Shown here in pieces: positions 26,578 to 35,355 of a stretch of DNA of 64,000 nt. The translations under genes and the position numbers were made by a program. Under the pieces are notes generated by a model. It did no database searches. It saw nothing but the letters and a program-made list of their open reading frames with translations, and had not been told where the DNA came from. The stretch comes from Burkholderia ambifaria AMMD. Its GTDB lineage: Bacteria; Pseudomonadota; Gammaproteobacteria; Burkholderiales; Burkholderiaceae. How positions within the stretch are numbered: the first letter of the stretch is position 1; every line of letters starts with the position of its first letter. The stretch spans positions 558,001-622,000 of the forward strand of contig NC_008391.1 of assembly GCF_000203915.1 (NCBI RefSeq). The letters are read 5' to 3'.

Positions 26578-27824
26578 GCGTGCCGGCCGCGGGCGTGTTC
26601 CGCTCGCTGCGCAGCTTCAACTATCGCGTGTGGGCGGCCGGCGCGCTGGTGTCCAACGTCGGCACGTGGATCCAGCGCACCGCGCAGGACTGGCTGGTGC
26701 TCACGCAGCTCACACACCATGACGCGTCGGCGGTTGGCATCGTGATGTCGCTGCAGTTCGGCCCGCAGCTTCTGTTGCTGCCGTGGACGGGCTATGCGGC
26801 CGACCGTTTCAACCAGCGCCGGCTGCTGATGGCGACCCAGGCGCTGATGGGCGGCCTCGCGCTCGCGCTGGGGCTGCTGACGGTCGCGGGCGTCGTGCAG
26901 CTGTGGCATGTGTATCTGTTCGCGTTCCTGTTCGGCTGCGCGTCCGCGTTCGATGCGCCGGTGCGGCAAACCTTCGTCGCGGAGCTGGTCGGCGACCGCG
27001 AGCTTGCGAACGCGGTCGCGCTCAATTCGACGTCGTTCAACGCGGCGCGGATGATCGGGCCGGCGGTGGCCGGCTTCATCATCGCGTCGGTCGGCACGGG
27101 CTGGGCGTTCCTGCTGAACGGCGTCAGCTTTGTCGCGGTGCTCGCGTCGCTGTCGCTGCTGCGCGCCGACGAGCTGCGCGAGAACACGCGCGCTGTCCAT
27201 ACGCGGGGAAGCCTCCTCGACGGTTTTCGGTACGTATGGCGGCGCCCGGACCTGAAGGCGACGCTCGCGATGCTGTTCCTGATCGGCACGTTCGGGCTGA
27301 ATTTTCCGCTGTTCATCTCGACGATGGCGGCCGGTGTGTTTCACGTCGATGCGCGCGGCTTCGGCATCCTGTCGTCGATGATGGCGGTCGGCACGATCTC
27401 GGGCGCGTTGCTCGCGGCGCGCCGCGAACGGCCGCGGTTCCGGCACTTGTGGATCGGCGCGGCCGTATTCGGGATCGGCTGCACGCTCGGCGCGATCGCG
27501 CCGAGTTACTGGCTGTTCGCGGCGGCGCTCGTGCTGACCGGGATCGCCGCGATGACGTTCACCACGTCGACCAATGCACTGATGCAGCTATCGACCGAGC
27601 CGGCGATGCGCGGGCGCGTGATGGCGCTGCGCCTCGCGGTCGCGTTCGGCGGCACGCCGATCGGCGCGCCGGTGGCCGGTTGGGTCGCGAACCATCTCGG
27701 CCCCCGCTGGGCGCTCGGCGTCGGCGCGGCGTCCGGGTTCGCGGCCACGCTGGTCGCCGTGGTGTTCCTGATCCAGATGACGCGACAGTCGCTGCCTGAA
27801 GGCGGCGCCGGCGGCGGAGCCTGA
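26574..27824 (+). CDS. MFS exporter (DHA3/EntS-like)
   Basis: A 416-residue transporter with about 12 helices. Typical DHA3 motifs are present: RSFNYRVWAAGALVSNVGTW at the start, WTGYAADRFNQRRLL for loop 2-3, and FDAPVRQTFVAELVG in the middle. The group exports macrolides, siderophores and other small molecules by proton antiport. It is the last gene of the MarR operon and its start codon overlaps the stop of the small ORF. It ends 6 bp before the convergent LysR gene. Confidence 0.92.
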   Translation: MSVPAAGVFRSLRSFNYRVWAAGALVSNVGTWIQRTAQDWLVLTQLTHHDASAVGIVMSLQFGPQLLLLPWTGYAADRFNQRRLLMATQALMGGLALALGLLTVAGVVQLWHVYLFAFLFGCASAFDAPVRQTFVAELVGDRELANAVALNSTSFNAARMIGPAVAGFIIASVGTGWAFLLNGVSFVAVLASLSLLRADELRENTRAVHTRGSLLDGFRYVWRRPDLKATLAMLFLIGTFGLNFPLFISTMAAGVFHVDARGFGILSSMMAVGTISGALLAARRERPRFRHLWIGAAVFGIGCTLGAIAPSYWLFAAALVLTGIAAMTFTTSTNALMQLSTEPAMRGRVMALRLAVAFGGTPIGAPVAGWVANHLGPRWALGVGAASGFAATLVAVVFLIQMTRQSLPEGGAGGGA

Positions 27825-27830
27825 GCCCAG

Positions 27831-28805
27831 TTACGCGTCACCGCCGTCGCCACCATCACCACCCAGCCGCACCGCCGCATGCGCGGCTTCGAGGCACGAC
27901 TGAAACAGCAGCGCCGCGCGTGACGGCCGCGGCGAGCGTCGCAGCAGGCTCACGAATCGGCACCGGTAGTTGAAGCGGTGCGGCGCGATCGCCTGCATCA
28001 ATCCCTTGTTTTCGAAGCTCTCCGCGTAATGGTCGGGCAGGAAGCCGAGGTACCGGCCCGACAGGATCAGCGTCGCGATCGATTCCTGGTCAGAGGCCGT
28101 CGCGCTGCGCGTGAGCTTCGCGCGATGGCTCAGTTCCATGTTCGGCGAATGGAAGCCCAGCCCCGCGAACGCGTGGTTGCGGATCGTCGTCCATGTGAGC
28201 TTGCCGTGCGGCGCGTCGAAAAGCGGATGCTGGCGGCCGCAGTACAGCAGCATCCGTTCGTCGAACAGCTCCGAATACACGAGGCTCCCCGAATTGCGGT
28301 GCGCCGGGATGATCCCGACCTGATAGCTGCCGTCGATGATCCCGCGCTCGACCTCGTTGATCGACGCGACATGCAGATTCAGCGCGACGTCGGGCGCGTC
28401 GTCCGCGAACTGGCGGATCGCGTCGCCGAGCCGCGCCTTCGGGTTGGTGGCCGTCTTGTCGAATACGGCGATGTGCAGTTCGCCGCCCATCTTGTCGTGA
28501 ATGCCGTCGATCCGGCTGCGAAATGCCTCCATCGACGCGAGCAGCCGCAGGGTTTCCTCGTACACCGTCTGCCCCTCGGCCGTCAGCGTGAAGCCGGCGC
28601 GGCCGCGCCGGCACAGCACGAGGCCGAGGCGCGTTTCGAGATCCTTCACGTGCCGGCTGATCGTCGAGATGCCGATATTCAGTTCCAGTTCGGCCGCCGC
28701 CATCCCGCCGCATTGCACGACGCCCTTGAAAACCCGCAGCAGCCGCAGATCCATGTCGCTGAGCTGCCCGAGCAGCGCGCGGCTCTTCGGTTTCTTTGCC
28801 TGCAT
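27831..28805 (-). CDS. LysR family regulator of the adjacent beta-alanine genes
   Basis: A 324-residue LysR-type regulator with the N-terminal HTH (MDLRLLRVFKGVVQCGGMAAAEL, then GISTISRHVKDLETRLG) and a periplasmic-binding-like effector domain. It is divergent from a beta-alanine-pyruvate transaminase gene, the same context as known regulators of beta-alanine catabolism, so it probably activates that operon. The C terminus ends in a Gly-Asp-rich tail. The ATG at 28805 is preferred over an upstream frame extension because family alignment starts there. Confidence 0.9.
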   Translation of the reverse strand: MQAKKPKSRALLGQLSDMDLRLLRVFKGVVQCGGMAAAELELNIGISTISRHVKDLETRLGLVLCRRGRAGFTLTAEGQTVYEETLRLLASMEAFRSRIDGIHDKMGGELHIAVFDKTATNPKARLGDAIRQFADDAPDVALNLHVASINEVERGIIDGSYQVGIIPAHRNSGSLVYSELFDERMLLYCGRQHPLFDAPHGKLTWTTIRNHAFAGLGFHSPNMELSHRAKLTRSATASDQESIATLILSGRYLGFLPDHYAESFENKGLMQAIAPHRFNYRCRFVSLLRRSPRPSRAALLFQSCLEAAHAAVRLGGDGGDGGDA

Positions 28806-28822
28806 AGATGAGCAAGTGAACA

Positions 28823-28841
28823 TTGATATTGCGATATTCAA
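28823..28841. promoter_or_regulatory. LysR-type T-N11-A box
   Basis: TTGA-N11-TCAA with a partly symmetric AT-rich interior lies in the 105-bp gap between the LysR gene and the transaminase gene. It fits the T-N11-A consensus bound by LysR regulators and is well placed to control both divergent transcripts. Confidence 0.55.
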
Positions 28842-28910
28842 AAGACTAATTGGCCTCCCGACAATGCGCAACATCATCCCAAGCACGAGGGGCGCGTCGC
28901 GCCGACCGAC

Positions 28911-30269
28911 ATGACCAATACGATCACCACCCGCCAGCAGGACGAGACCGACCTCCGCACCGACGCCGCGTGGCTCGACGCCCACTGGATGCCGTTCACG
29001 GCGAACCGCCAGTTCAAGTCGGACCCGCGCATGATCGTGGCGGGCAAGGACGCGTATTACACCGATGGCGAAGGCCGCAAGATCTTCGACGGCCTGTCGG
29101 GGCTGTGGTGCACGGGCCTAGGCCACGGCCGCGCGGAAATCACGGAAGCCGTGAGCCGCCAGGTCGCGCAGCTCGACTACGCGCCGGCGTTCCAGTTCGG
29201 CCATCCGAAGTCGTTCGAGCTCGCGAACAAGATCAAGGACCTGACGCCGGCCGGCCTCGACTACGTGTTCTTCACCGGCTCGGGCTCGGAAGCAGCCGAC
29301 ACGTCGCTGAAGATGGCCCGCGCGTACTGGCGTGCGAAGGGCAAGGGCACGAAGACGCGCCTGATCGGCCGCGAGAAGGGCTATCACGGCGTGAACTACG
29401 GCGGCATCTCGGTCGGCGGGATCGGGCCGAACCGCAAGCTGTTCGGTCAGGGGATCGACGCCGATTTCCTGCCGCACACGCAACTCGCCGAAAACAAGTT
29501 CTCGCGCGGGATGCCGGAGAACGGCGCCGACCTCGCCGACCGCCTGCTCGACCTGATCGCGCTGCACGACGCATCGAACATCGCGGCCGTGATCGTCGAG
29601 CCGTTCTCGGGTTCGGCGGGCGTGGTGGTGCCGCCGAAGGGCTATCTGAAGCGCCTGCGCGACATCTGTACCGCGCACGACATCCTGCTGATCTTCGACG
29701 AAGTCATCACGGGCTTCGGCCGTGCCGGCGCGATGACGGGCGCCGACGCGTTCGGCGTGACGCCGGACATCATGAACTTCGCGAAACAGGTGACGAACGG
29801 CGTGCAGCCGCTCGGCGGGGTGATCGCGACGAAGGAAATCTACGACACGTTCATGGCCGTGGGCGGCCCCGAGTACATGCTCGAGTTCCCGCACGGCTAC
29901 ACGTACTCGGCGCACCCGGTCGCCTGCGCGGCCGGCGTCGCGGCGCTCGACCTGCTGGTGAAAGAAGACGCGGTGGCCCGCGTGCGCGATCTCGCGCCGC
30001 ATTTCGAGGCGGCCGTGCACGGGCTGAAGGGCCAGCGCCATATCACGGACATCCGCAACTACGGGCTGGCGGCCGGCCTGACGATCGCGGCGCTGCCGGG
30101 CGAGCCGGCACGGCGCCCGTACGAGATCGCGATGCGCTGCTGGGCGAAGGGCTTCTACGTGCGCTACGGCGGCGACACGATCCAGCTCGCGCCGCCGTTC
30201 ATCTCGGAGAAGCGCGAGATCGACAACCTCGTTAACGCGCTGTCCGACGCGCTGAACGAAGTGGACTGA
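28911..30269 (+). CDS. Beta-alanine-pyruvate (omega) aminotransferase
   Basis: A 452-residue class-III PLP aminotransferase. It converts beta-alanine and pyruvate to malonate semialdehyde and alanine. Motifs: FFTGSGSEAADTSLKMARAYW near the N terminus, the Asp that pairs with PLP nitrogen in LIFDEVITGFGR, and the PLP lysine in NFAKQVTNG. The next gene, 48 bp downstream, is a methylmalonate-semialdehyde dehydrogenase that would convert the product to acetyl-CoA. The two genes thus form a beta-alanine degradation operon under the divergent LysR regulator. No strong ribosome-binding site is seen before the ATG. Confidence 0.93.
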   Translation: MTNTITTRQQDETDLRTDAAWLDAHWMPFTANRQFKSDPRMIVAGKDAYYTDGEGRKIFDGLSGLWCTGLGHGRAEITEAVSRQVAQLDYAPAFQFGHPKSFELANKIKDLTPAGLDYVFFTGSGSEAADTSLKMARAYWRAKGKGTKTRLIGREKGYHGVNYGGISVGGIGPNRKLFGQGIDADFLPHTQLAENKFSRGMPENGADLADRLLDLIALHDASNIAAVIVEPFSGSAGVVVPPKGYLKRLRDICTAHDILLIFDEVITGFGRAGAMTGADAFGVTPDIMNFAKQVTNGVQPLGGVIATKEIYDTFMAVGGPEYMLEFPHGYTYSAHPVACAAGVAALDLLVKEDAVARVRDLAPHFEAAVHGLKGQRHITDIRNYGLAAGLTIAALPGEPARRPYEIAMRCWAKGFYVRYGGDTIQLAPPFISEKREIDNLVNALSDALNEVD

Positions 30270-30317
30270 GCCGCGGCGCGCCCGTTGCGACAACCGAATT
30301 CACGAAAGAGCCAGACA

Positions 30318-31835
30318 ATGAAACACGACAGCAATGTGACCTCCACCGTCGGCCACCTGATCGACGGCAAGCGCGTCGACGGCGGCAGCCGCGTGCAGCC
30401 GGTGTTCGACCCGGCGACCGGCGAATCGCACAAGAGCGTCGCGCTCGCCGACAAGCTGACCGTCGAAGCCGCGATCGCGTCCGCGCAGGCCGCGTTCCCG
30501 GCGTGGCGCAACACGCCGCCGCTGAAGCGCGCCCGCGTGATGAGCCGCTTCAAGACGCTGCTCGAGGAGCACGCGGACGAACTGTGCGCGCTGATCACCG
30601 CCGAACACGGCAAGGTGCTCGCCGACGCGATGGGCGAGCTGCAGCGCGGGATCGAGAACGTCGAATACGCGACCTACGTGCCCGAGCTGCTGAAGGGCGA
30701 ACACAGCAAGAACGTCGGCCCCGCGATCGATTCGTGGAGCGAGTTCCAGGCGCTCGGCGTGGCCGCCGGCATCACGCCGTTCAACTTCCCGGTGATGGTG
30801 CCGCTGTGGATGTGGCCGATGGCCGTCGCGTGCGGCAACACGTTCGTGCTGAAGCCGTCCGAGCGCACGCCGTCGTCGACGCTGCGCATGGCCGAGCTCG
30901 CGCTCGAGGCCGGCCTGCCGCCGGGCGTGCTGAACGTCGTGAACGGCGACAAGGAGGCGGTCGACACGATCCTGACCGACGCGCGCGTGAAGGCGGTGAG
31001 CTTCGTCGGCTCGACGCCGATCGCCGAATACATCTATTCGACCGGCTGCGCGCACGGCAAGCGCGTGCAGGCGCTCGGCGGCGCGAAGAACTTCGCGGTG
31101 GTGATGCCCGACGCCGACATCGGCAACGCGGTGAACGCGCTGATGGGCGCCGCATACGGTTCGTGCGGCGAGCGCTGCATGGCGATTCCGCTGGTCGTCG
31201 CGATCGGCGATGAAACGGGCGACAAGGTGGTCCAAGGCCTGAAGGCCGAGATCGAGAAGATGAAGGTCGGCCCGGGCAACGGTGCCGGTGTCGACATGGG
31301 GCCGCTCGTCACGAAGCAGCATTTCGACAAGGTGACGGGCTTCGTCGAAGCCGGCGTGGAAGCGGGCGCGACGCTCGTCGTCGACGGCCGCGGCGTGAAG
31401 GTCGACGGCCACGACGGCGGCTACTACCTCGGCCCGTGCCTGTTCGATCACGTGAAGCCCGGTATGCCGATCTACCAGCACGAGATCTTCGGGCCGGTGC
31501 TCGGCGTGATCCGCCTGAAGTCGCTCGACGACGCGATGGCGCTGATCGATGCGCACGAATACGGGAACGGCACGTGCCTGTTCACGCGCGACGGGGAAGC
31601 TGCGCGCTACTTCAGTGACAACATCCAGATCGGCATGGTCGGCATCAACGTGCCGCTGCCGGTGCCGGTCGCCTACCACTCGTTCGGCGGCTGGAAGCGC
31701 TCGCTGTTCGGCGACCTGCACGCGTACGGCCCGGATGCGGTGCGGTTCTACACGAAGCGCAAGACGATCACGCAGCGCTGGCCGTCGGCCGGCGTGCGCG
31801 AAGGGACGGTGTTCAGCTTCCCGTCGAACCGCTGA
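30318..31835 (+). CDS. mmsA: CoA-acylating (methyl)malonate-semialdehyde dehydrogenase
   Basis: A 505-residue aldehyde dehydrogenase of the MmsA family. It oxidises malonate semialdehyde or methylmalonate semialdehyde to acetyl- or propionyl-CoA with NAD and CoA. The nucleotide region GITPFNFPVMVPLWM, the SFVGSTPIAEYIY motif and catalytic Cys287 in GERCMAI are all present. Position after the beta-alanine transaminase shows the likely substrate is malonate semialdehyde, though valine catabolism is possible. The ATG at 30318 begins the family alignment. A rho-independent terminator follows about 80 bp later. Confidence 0.94.
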   Translation: MKHDSNVTSTVGHLIDGKRVDGGSRVQPVFDPATGESHKSVALADKLTVEAAIASAQAAFPAWRNTPPLKRARVMSRFKTLLEEHADELCALITAEHGKVLADAMGELQRGIENVEYATYVPELLKGEHSKNVGPAIDSWSEFQALGVAAGITPFNFPVMVPLWMWPMAVACGNTFVLKPSERTPSSTLRMAELALEAGLPPGVLNVVNGDKEAVDTILTDARVKAVSFVGSTPIAEYIYSTGCAHGKRVQALGGAKNFAVVMPDADIGNAVNALMGAAYGSCGERCMAIPLVVAIGDETGDKVVQGLKAEIEKMKVGPGNGAGVDMGPLVTKQHFDKVTGFVEAGVEAGATLVVDGRGVKVDGHDGGYYLGPCLFDHVKPGMPIYQHEIFGPVLGVIRLKSLDDAMALIDAHEYGNGTCLFTRDGEAARYFSDNIQIGMVGINVPLPVPVAYHSFGGWKRSLFGDLHAYGPDAVRFYTKRKTITQRWPSAGVREGTVFSFPSNR

Positions 31836-31916
31836 TGCCCGCTGACGCTCGTTCCGGCTGCACTTAGTGCCTGCCGCTCGGCGGGTGCTGCCATGCAGCC
31901 GGCACAAGCATGCCCA

Positions 31917-31952
31917 AGCCTGCCCCGATCCGCGATCGGAGCAGGCTTTTTT
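31917..31952 (+). terminator. Rho-independent terminator after mmsA
   Basis: A strong stem, AGCCTGC-C-CCGATC / GATCGG-A-GCAGGCT with one internal mismatch and a CGC loop, is followed by six T residues. It ends the transaminase-mmsA transcript. The reverse strand also starts with an AAAAAA tract, so it could act in both directions with the convergent secreted protein gene at 31998. Confidence 0.85.
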
Positions 31953-31997
31953 ACGCGTGCCGCGGCCGTGCCGACACGCAACGCGTGGAACGAACGC

Positions 31998-32372
31998 TTA
32001 TGGAGCGACCACGTGCCACACGTTCTTGAAATTGTCGCCGTTGCGATCGCCCTGTTTCATGTCCTTCGAGAAGAAGTACAGCGGCTTGCCCTTGTACGCC
32101 CATTGCGGGCTGCCGTCGTCACGCTTGACGATCGTGTAGGGGCCGGCCGGTACGTCGGTCGCGCTGGCCTTGTACGGCGGCCAGAGGGTCTCGCATGGGC
32201 CCGAGCAGGCACTGGTGCCGGCGTTGGGCTTGTCCTTGTCGAATGCGTAGACGGTCATTCCGTTGGCTGCGACGAGCGCGCCGTTTTCGACTTTGGTGAT
32301 CGAGCCTTGAGCCGAAGCTGAAACGGACGCCATGGCGAGCACGGCGGAACTGACGAGCAGCACGGCTTTCAT
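31998..32372 (-). CDS. Secreted COG4315-type repeat protein
   Basis: A 124-residue exported protein. The signal peptide runs to about residue 22 (ASVSASAQ). Two copies of the aromatic-Asp repeat of this family are visible: VYAFDKDKPN and LYFFSKDMKQGD, each following a short beta hairpin. A Cys pair (SACSGPCETLWPP) lies between. The function is unknown; family members are periplasmic or lipoproteins of unknown role. It has an almost ideal ribosome-binding site (AAGGAGGT) before the ATG. Confidence 0.88.
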   Translation of the reverse strand: MKAVLLVSSAVLAMASVSASAQGSITKVENGALVAANGMTVYAFDKDKPNAGTSACSGPCETLWPPYKASATDVPAGPYTIVKRDDGSPQWAYKGKPLYFFSKDMKQGDRNGDNFKNVWHVVAP

Positions 32373-32678
32373 GGGTACCTCCTTATAGTCCGGTGGGCGG
32401 CGCGAATCGCGTGCACGGCCGGGCGTGCGCACGATCGCGGGGAATGGTGCCGGAACACGGCGCCGTGTCAGCCGGTGCGAGCGACGGGGAGTCGAATGGC
32501 GGCTGAACGGACGCCATTCATTCACCATAGGCGGTTTTTGGCAGGGCTGCGAGAAGAGCCGGGGGCGCATCGGCAGCGCGTAGGGCCCGCGCAACGGGGC
32601 GGCGGTTGCGCGCGGCGGGCGGATTCGGGCCCGTTCAACGGCGATTGCGGTTTCGTTGCGCGCGCCTGTGCCGGGCGG
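32373..32678. other. Intergenic stretch upstream of the COG4315 gene
   Basis: No gene is supported here. It holds the leader and presumably the promoter of the secreted repeat protein (leftward) and the 3' side of the leftward AEC carrier gene. No convincing -35/-10 pair or long inverted repeat was found by eye. Confidence 0.4.
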
Positions 32679-33611
32679 TCAGCGAAACACCGGCGCCGAC
32701 GCGAGCGCCGTCAGCACGGCCGGCATCGCGAGCGCGGCGATGATCGTCTGGAACGCGGTGATGCCGGCCATCAGCGGCGCATCGCCGCCGAGCTGGCGCG
32801 CCATGATGTACGACGAGGACGACGTCGGCAGCGCCTGGAACAGCAGCGCGATCGTCAGCGCGGCATCGCCGAGCCCGAACAAGCGGCCGGCCGCGAGCGT
32901 GACGAGCGGCATCGCCAGGAACTTGAAGGCCGATGCGATGCACATCGGCTGCATCCATGCGCGTGCCGCATCGAATTTCAGCGCCGCACCCACGCACAGC
33001 AGGCCGAGCGGCATCGACGCGGCGCCGAGTGCGCGCACGGCCGGTTCGACGGCGGCCGGAAACCCGACGCCGGCGGCCTGCATCGCGATCCCGAGCGCGC
33101 AGCCGACGACGAGCGGATTCGACAGTATCTGGCGCACGAGCGCCCCTGAGCCGAGCCGCGTTTCGCCATAGCGCGCGAACACCAGCACGCACATCAGGTT
33201 CACGGTCGGGACGATCGCCGCGACGCACACGGCCGCGAGGGCGATCCCGTGCGCGCCGAACAGTCCGGCGGCGAGCGCCGTGCCGACATAGTTGTTGAAA
33301 CGCACCGCACCCTGGAATACCGAGGTGAACCCGGCGCCGTCCACCTGCACGAACCGGCGGACCAGCAGAAGCAGCGCCGCGACGAGCACGGTCGAACCGA
33401 CCAGCGCCGCCGCGAGCGGCAACACGGGCAACGATTGCAGCCGCGCATTCGCGAGGCCATGCGCGAACAGCGCGGGCAGCAGCACGTAGTAGCAAAGCCG
33501 CTCGGCATGCGGCCAGAACGCATCGCCGATGAAGCCCGTGCGCCGCAGGCCGTGGCCGAACGCGACCAGCAGCGCGACCGGCGCGAGCGCGAGCAGGATC
33601 GGGCCGATCAT
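32679..33611 (-). CDS. AEC (auxin efflux carrier) family transporter
   Basis: A 310-residue membrane carrier with about ten hydrophobic helices arranged as two inverted repeats. It carries an NNYVGTAL segment in the first half and QALPTSSSSYIMARQLGGD in the last third, both typical of the AEC family. Bacterial members move malonate, malate or other small acids. It lies downstream of a LysR gene on the same strand, with a 174-bp gap carrying a palindrome, so it may be that regulator's target. Confidence 0.9.
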   Translation of the reverse strand: MIGPILLALAPVALLVAFGHGLRRTGFIGDAFWPHAERLCYYVLLPALFAHGLANARLQSLPVLPLAAALVGSTVLVAALLLLVRRFVQVDGAGFTSVFQGAVRFNNYVGTALAAGLFGAHGIALAAVCVAAIVPTVNLMCVLVFARYGETRLGSGALVRQILSNPLVVGCALGIAMQAAGVGFPAAVEPAVRALGAASMPLGLLCVGAALKFDAARAWMQPMCIASAFKFLAMPLVTLAAGRLFGLGDAALTIALLFQALPTSSSSYIMARQLGGDAPLMAGITAFQTIIAALAMPAVLTALASAPVFR

Positions 33612-33785
33612 CGGCGCGCCTTCAGGTGGATGGGATGGGCCAGGCGGGACGGCCGGCAGGCGCAGCAGCGGAGCGAAGCGGGGATCCATCCGGCGGGCAA
33701 CATGGCGGCGTGCAATCCGAAGAGTGACGATGCTGCCAAGTTAAACACGCGGAGGAAGCAGGAATAATGGTTAATTATCGGGTGT

Positions 33786-34670
33786 TCAATGAGAAATTCT
33801 CATCGATGACGCGGTGATTTCCGCGCCCAGCGCACGCGCGAAACGCTCGGCCGGGCGCGACCGATGTTCGAGCAGCACGACCGCGCGGCCCATCTGCGGC
33901 TGGCCGAACGGCAAGCGCGTGACGGGCGGCAGGCGCGCGAGCGTCGAGTCGGGCAGCGCGACGATCGCCGCGCCGAGCCCGCGCGCGACCATGCGTGCGA
34001 TCGTTTCCGCGCTGTCGAGCACCATCTCCTCACGCACGCGCACGCCGATGCGGCGCAGCTCGGCGGCGATCATCCGGCCGGCCCACGCCTGCGCGTCGAA
34101 GCGGATGAACGGCAGCGCCTCGAGCAGCGTGCGCGCGTCGCGCTCCGCGTAGTGCGGCGGCGCGAGCAGCCAGAAGCGGTCTTCGTACAGCGTGGTCCAC
34201 GTGAGTTCCGCCGGATGCGGGCGCACCGGGCGAGTCGTGATCGCGGCGTCGAGTTCGCCGGCCGCGACGCGGTTCGCCAGTTCGGCCGACATGCCGGCCG
34301 ATACGTGCACGCGCAACGACGGATGCGCGTCGCGCAGCGCGAGCAGCGCATCGGGCAGCGGACCGGACAGCGCGGTCTGGATCGCGCCCACCCGCAGGCG
34401 GCCGACGAGCTTCTTCTCGTCGCTGAGCGCATCGGGAATTCGGTCGACCATCGCGAGCACCTGCTCGGCCTGCGCGACGAGAATGTTGCCGGCTTCGGTG
34501 AGTACCGGCTGGCGGCGCGAACGGTCGAACAACTGGACGTTGTATTCGCTTTCGAGCGCCTTGATCTGCAGGCTCACGGCGGACTGCGTGAGCCCGATCG
34601 CCTCGCCGGCGCGTGCGAAGGTCCGGTATCGGGCGATCGCGACCAGCGTTCTGAATGCGCGTAGTGACAT
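33786..34670 (-). CDS. LysR family transcriptional regulator
   Basis: A 294-residue LysR regulator. The N-terminal HTH is clear (FRTLVAIARYRTFARAGEAIGLTQSAVSLQIKALE read in parts) and an effector-binding domain follows. It is upstream of and co-oriented with the AEC transporter gene. Its last five codons and stop form a perfect 15-bp palindrome with one central base (33789-33803), so the end of this gene may double as an operator for the carrier. The effector is unknown. Confidence 0.9.
   Translation of the reverse strand: MSLRAFRTLVAIARYRTFARAGEAIGLTQSAVSLQIKALESEYNVQLFDRSRRQPVLTEAGNILVAQAEQVLAMVDRIPDALSDEKKLVGRLRVGAIQTALSGPLPDALLALRDAHPSLRVHVSAGMSAELANRVAAGELDAAITTRPVRPHPAELTWTTLYEDRFWLLAPPHYAERDARTLLEALPFIRFDAQAWAGRMIAAELRRIGVRVREEMVLDSAETIARMVARGLGAAIVALPDSTLARLPPVTRLPFGQPQMGRAVVLLEHRSRPAERFARALGAEITASSMRISH
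33789..33803. promoter_or_regulatory. Palindrome at the end of the LysR gene
   Basis: ATGAGAA-A-TTCTCAT is a perfect inverted repeat that lies within the last codons of the LysR gene and upstream of the AEC gene. The neighbouring 33765-33790 stretch is AT-rich. It could be an operator for the AEC promoter, or a coincidence of coding for Met-Arg-Ile-Ser-His. Confidence 0.4.
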
Positions 34671-34959
34671 GGACTCGGTGAGGTGGGCGGCCGGGGCCGG
34701 CACGCGGATTGCTCGATGATGCCGGCGGCGGCGCATGGACGGCACGCCGATCGCGGCACCAATGGCCGCGCAGGCGCGCGGACGCAGCCCGCACGCCGGC
34801 GGACATCATGCCCGTGCGTGCGCAAACGGGCAACCGCGGCATCGGCTGGCCGACGCGGAATGCGTGGTGCGGTGCGGCGCGGGCCGCCCGTACGTGTTTC
34901 ATCGATGCATCGGGGCGACGCGGGCCGTCGCGTCGTCCCGGTTCTTCGCGGAGGGAACG

Positions 34960-35337
34960 ATGCCTGACGACCCCGGTGATGTGGCACGCGCGAGCTATCG
35001 CGCGTATGTCGACAAGGACCGCGACGCGATCGAAGCGCTGATCGCGCCGGACTTCCATTTCACGAGCCCGCTCGACAACCGGCTCGACCGCGACGCGTAT
35101 CTGGCGCGCTGCTGGCCGAACAGCGCGATGCTCGCCGGTTTCGACTTCGTCGATGTTGCCGTGCACGGTGAATACGTGTTCGTCGTGTACGAAGCCGAAA
35201 CGAGCGCCGGCCGGCGCTTCCGGAACGCGGAGCGATTGCGCGTGCGCGGCGGGCGGATCGTCGAGGCCGAGGTGTATTTCGGCTGGTATGTGCCGCACCA
35301 GGCGCCCGATGGCGGGTTCATCGAATCGGGTCGTTGA
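34960..35337 (+). CDS. NTF2-like (SnoaL-fold) protein
   Basis: A 125-residue protein of the NTF2-like fold, with DVARASYRAYVDKDRDAIEALIAPDFHFTSP at the start (helix-turn-helix then strand) and EAEVYFGWYVPH at the end. Such proteins act as isomerases, hydrolases or ligand carriers; the function here is unknown. The ATG at 34960 has GGAGGGA upstream. It converges on the LuxR-type gene. The 289-bp region before it, facing the LysR gene, has no supported gene. Confidence 0.75.
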   Translation: MPDDPGDVARASYRAYVDKDRDAIEALIAPDFHFTSPLDNRLDRDAYLARCWPNSAMLAGFDFVDVAVHGEYVFVVYEAETSAGRRFRNAERLRVRGGRIVEAEVYFGWYVPHQAPDGGFIESGR

Positions 35338-35355
35338 CGGCGCGCATCGACATGC

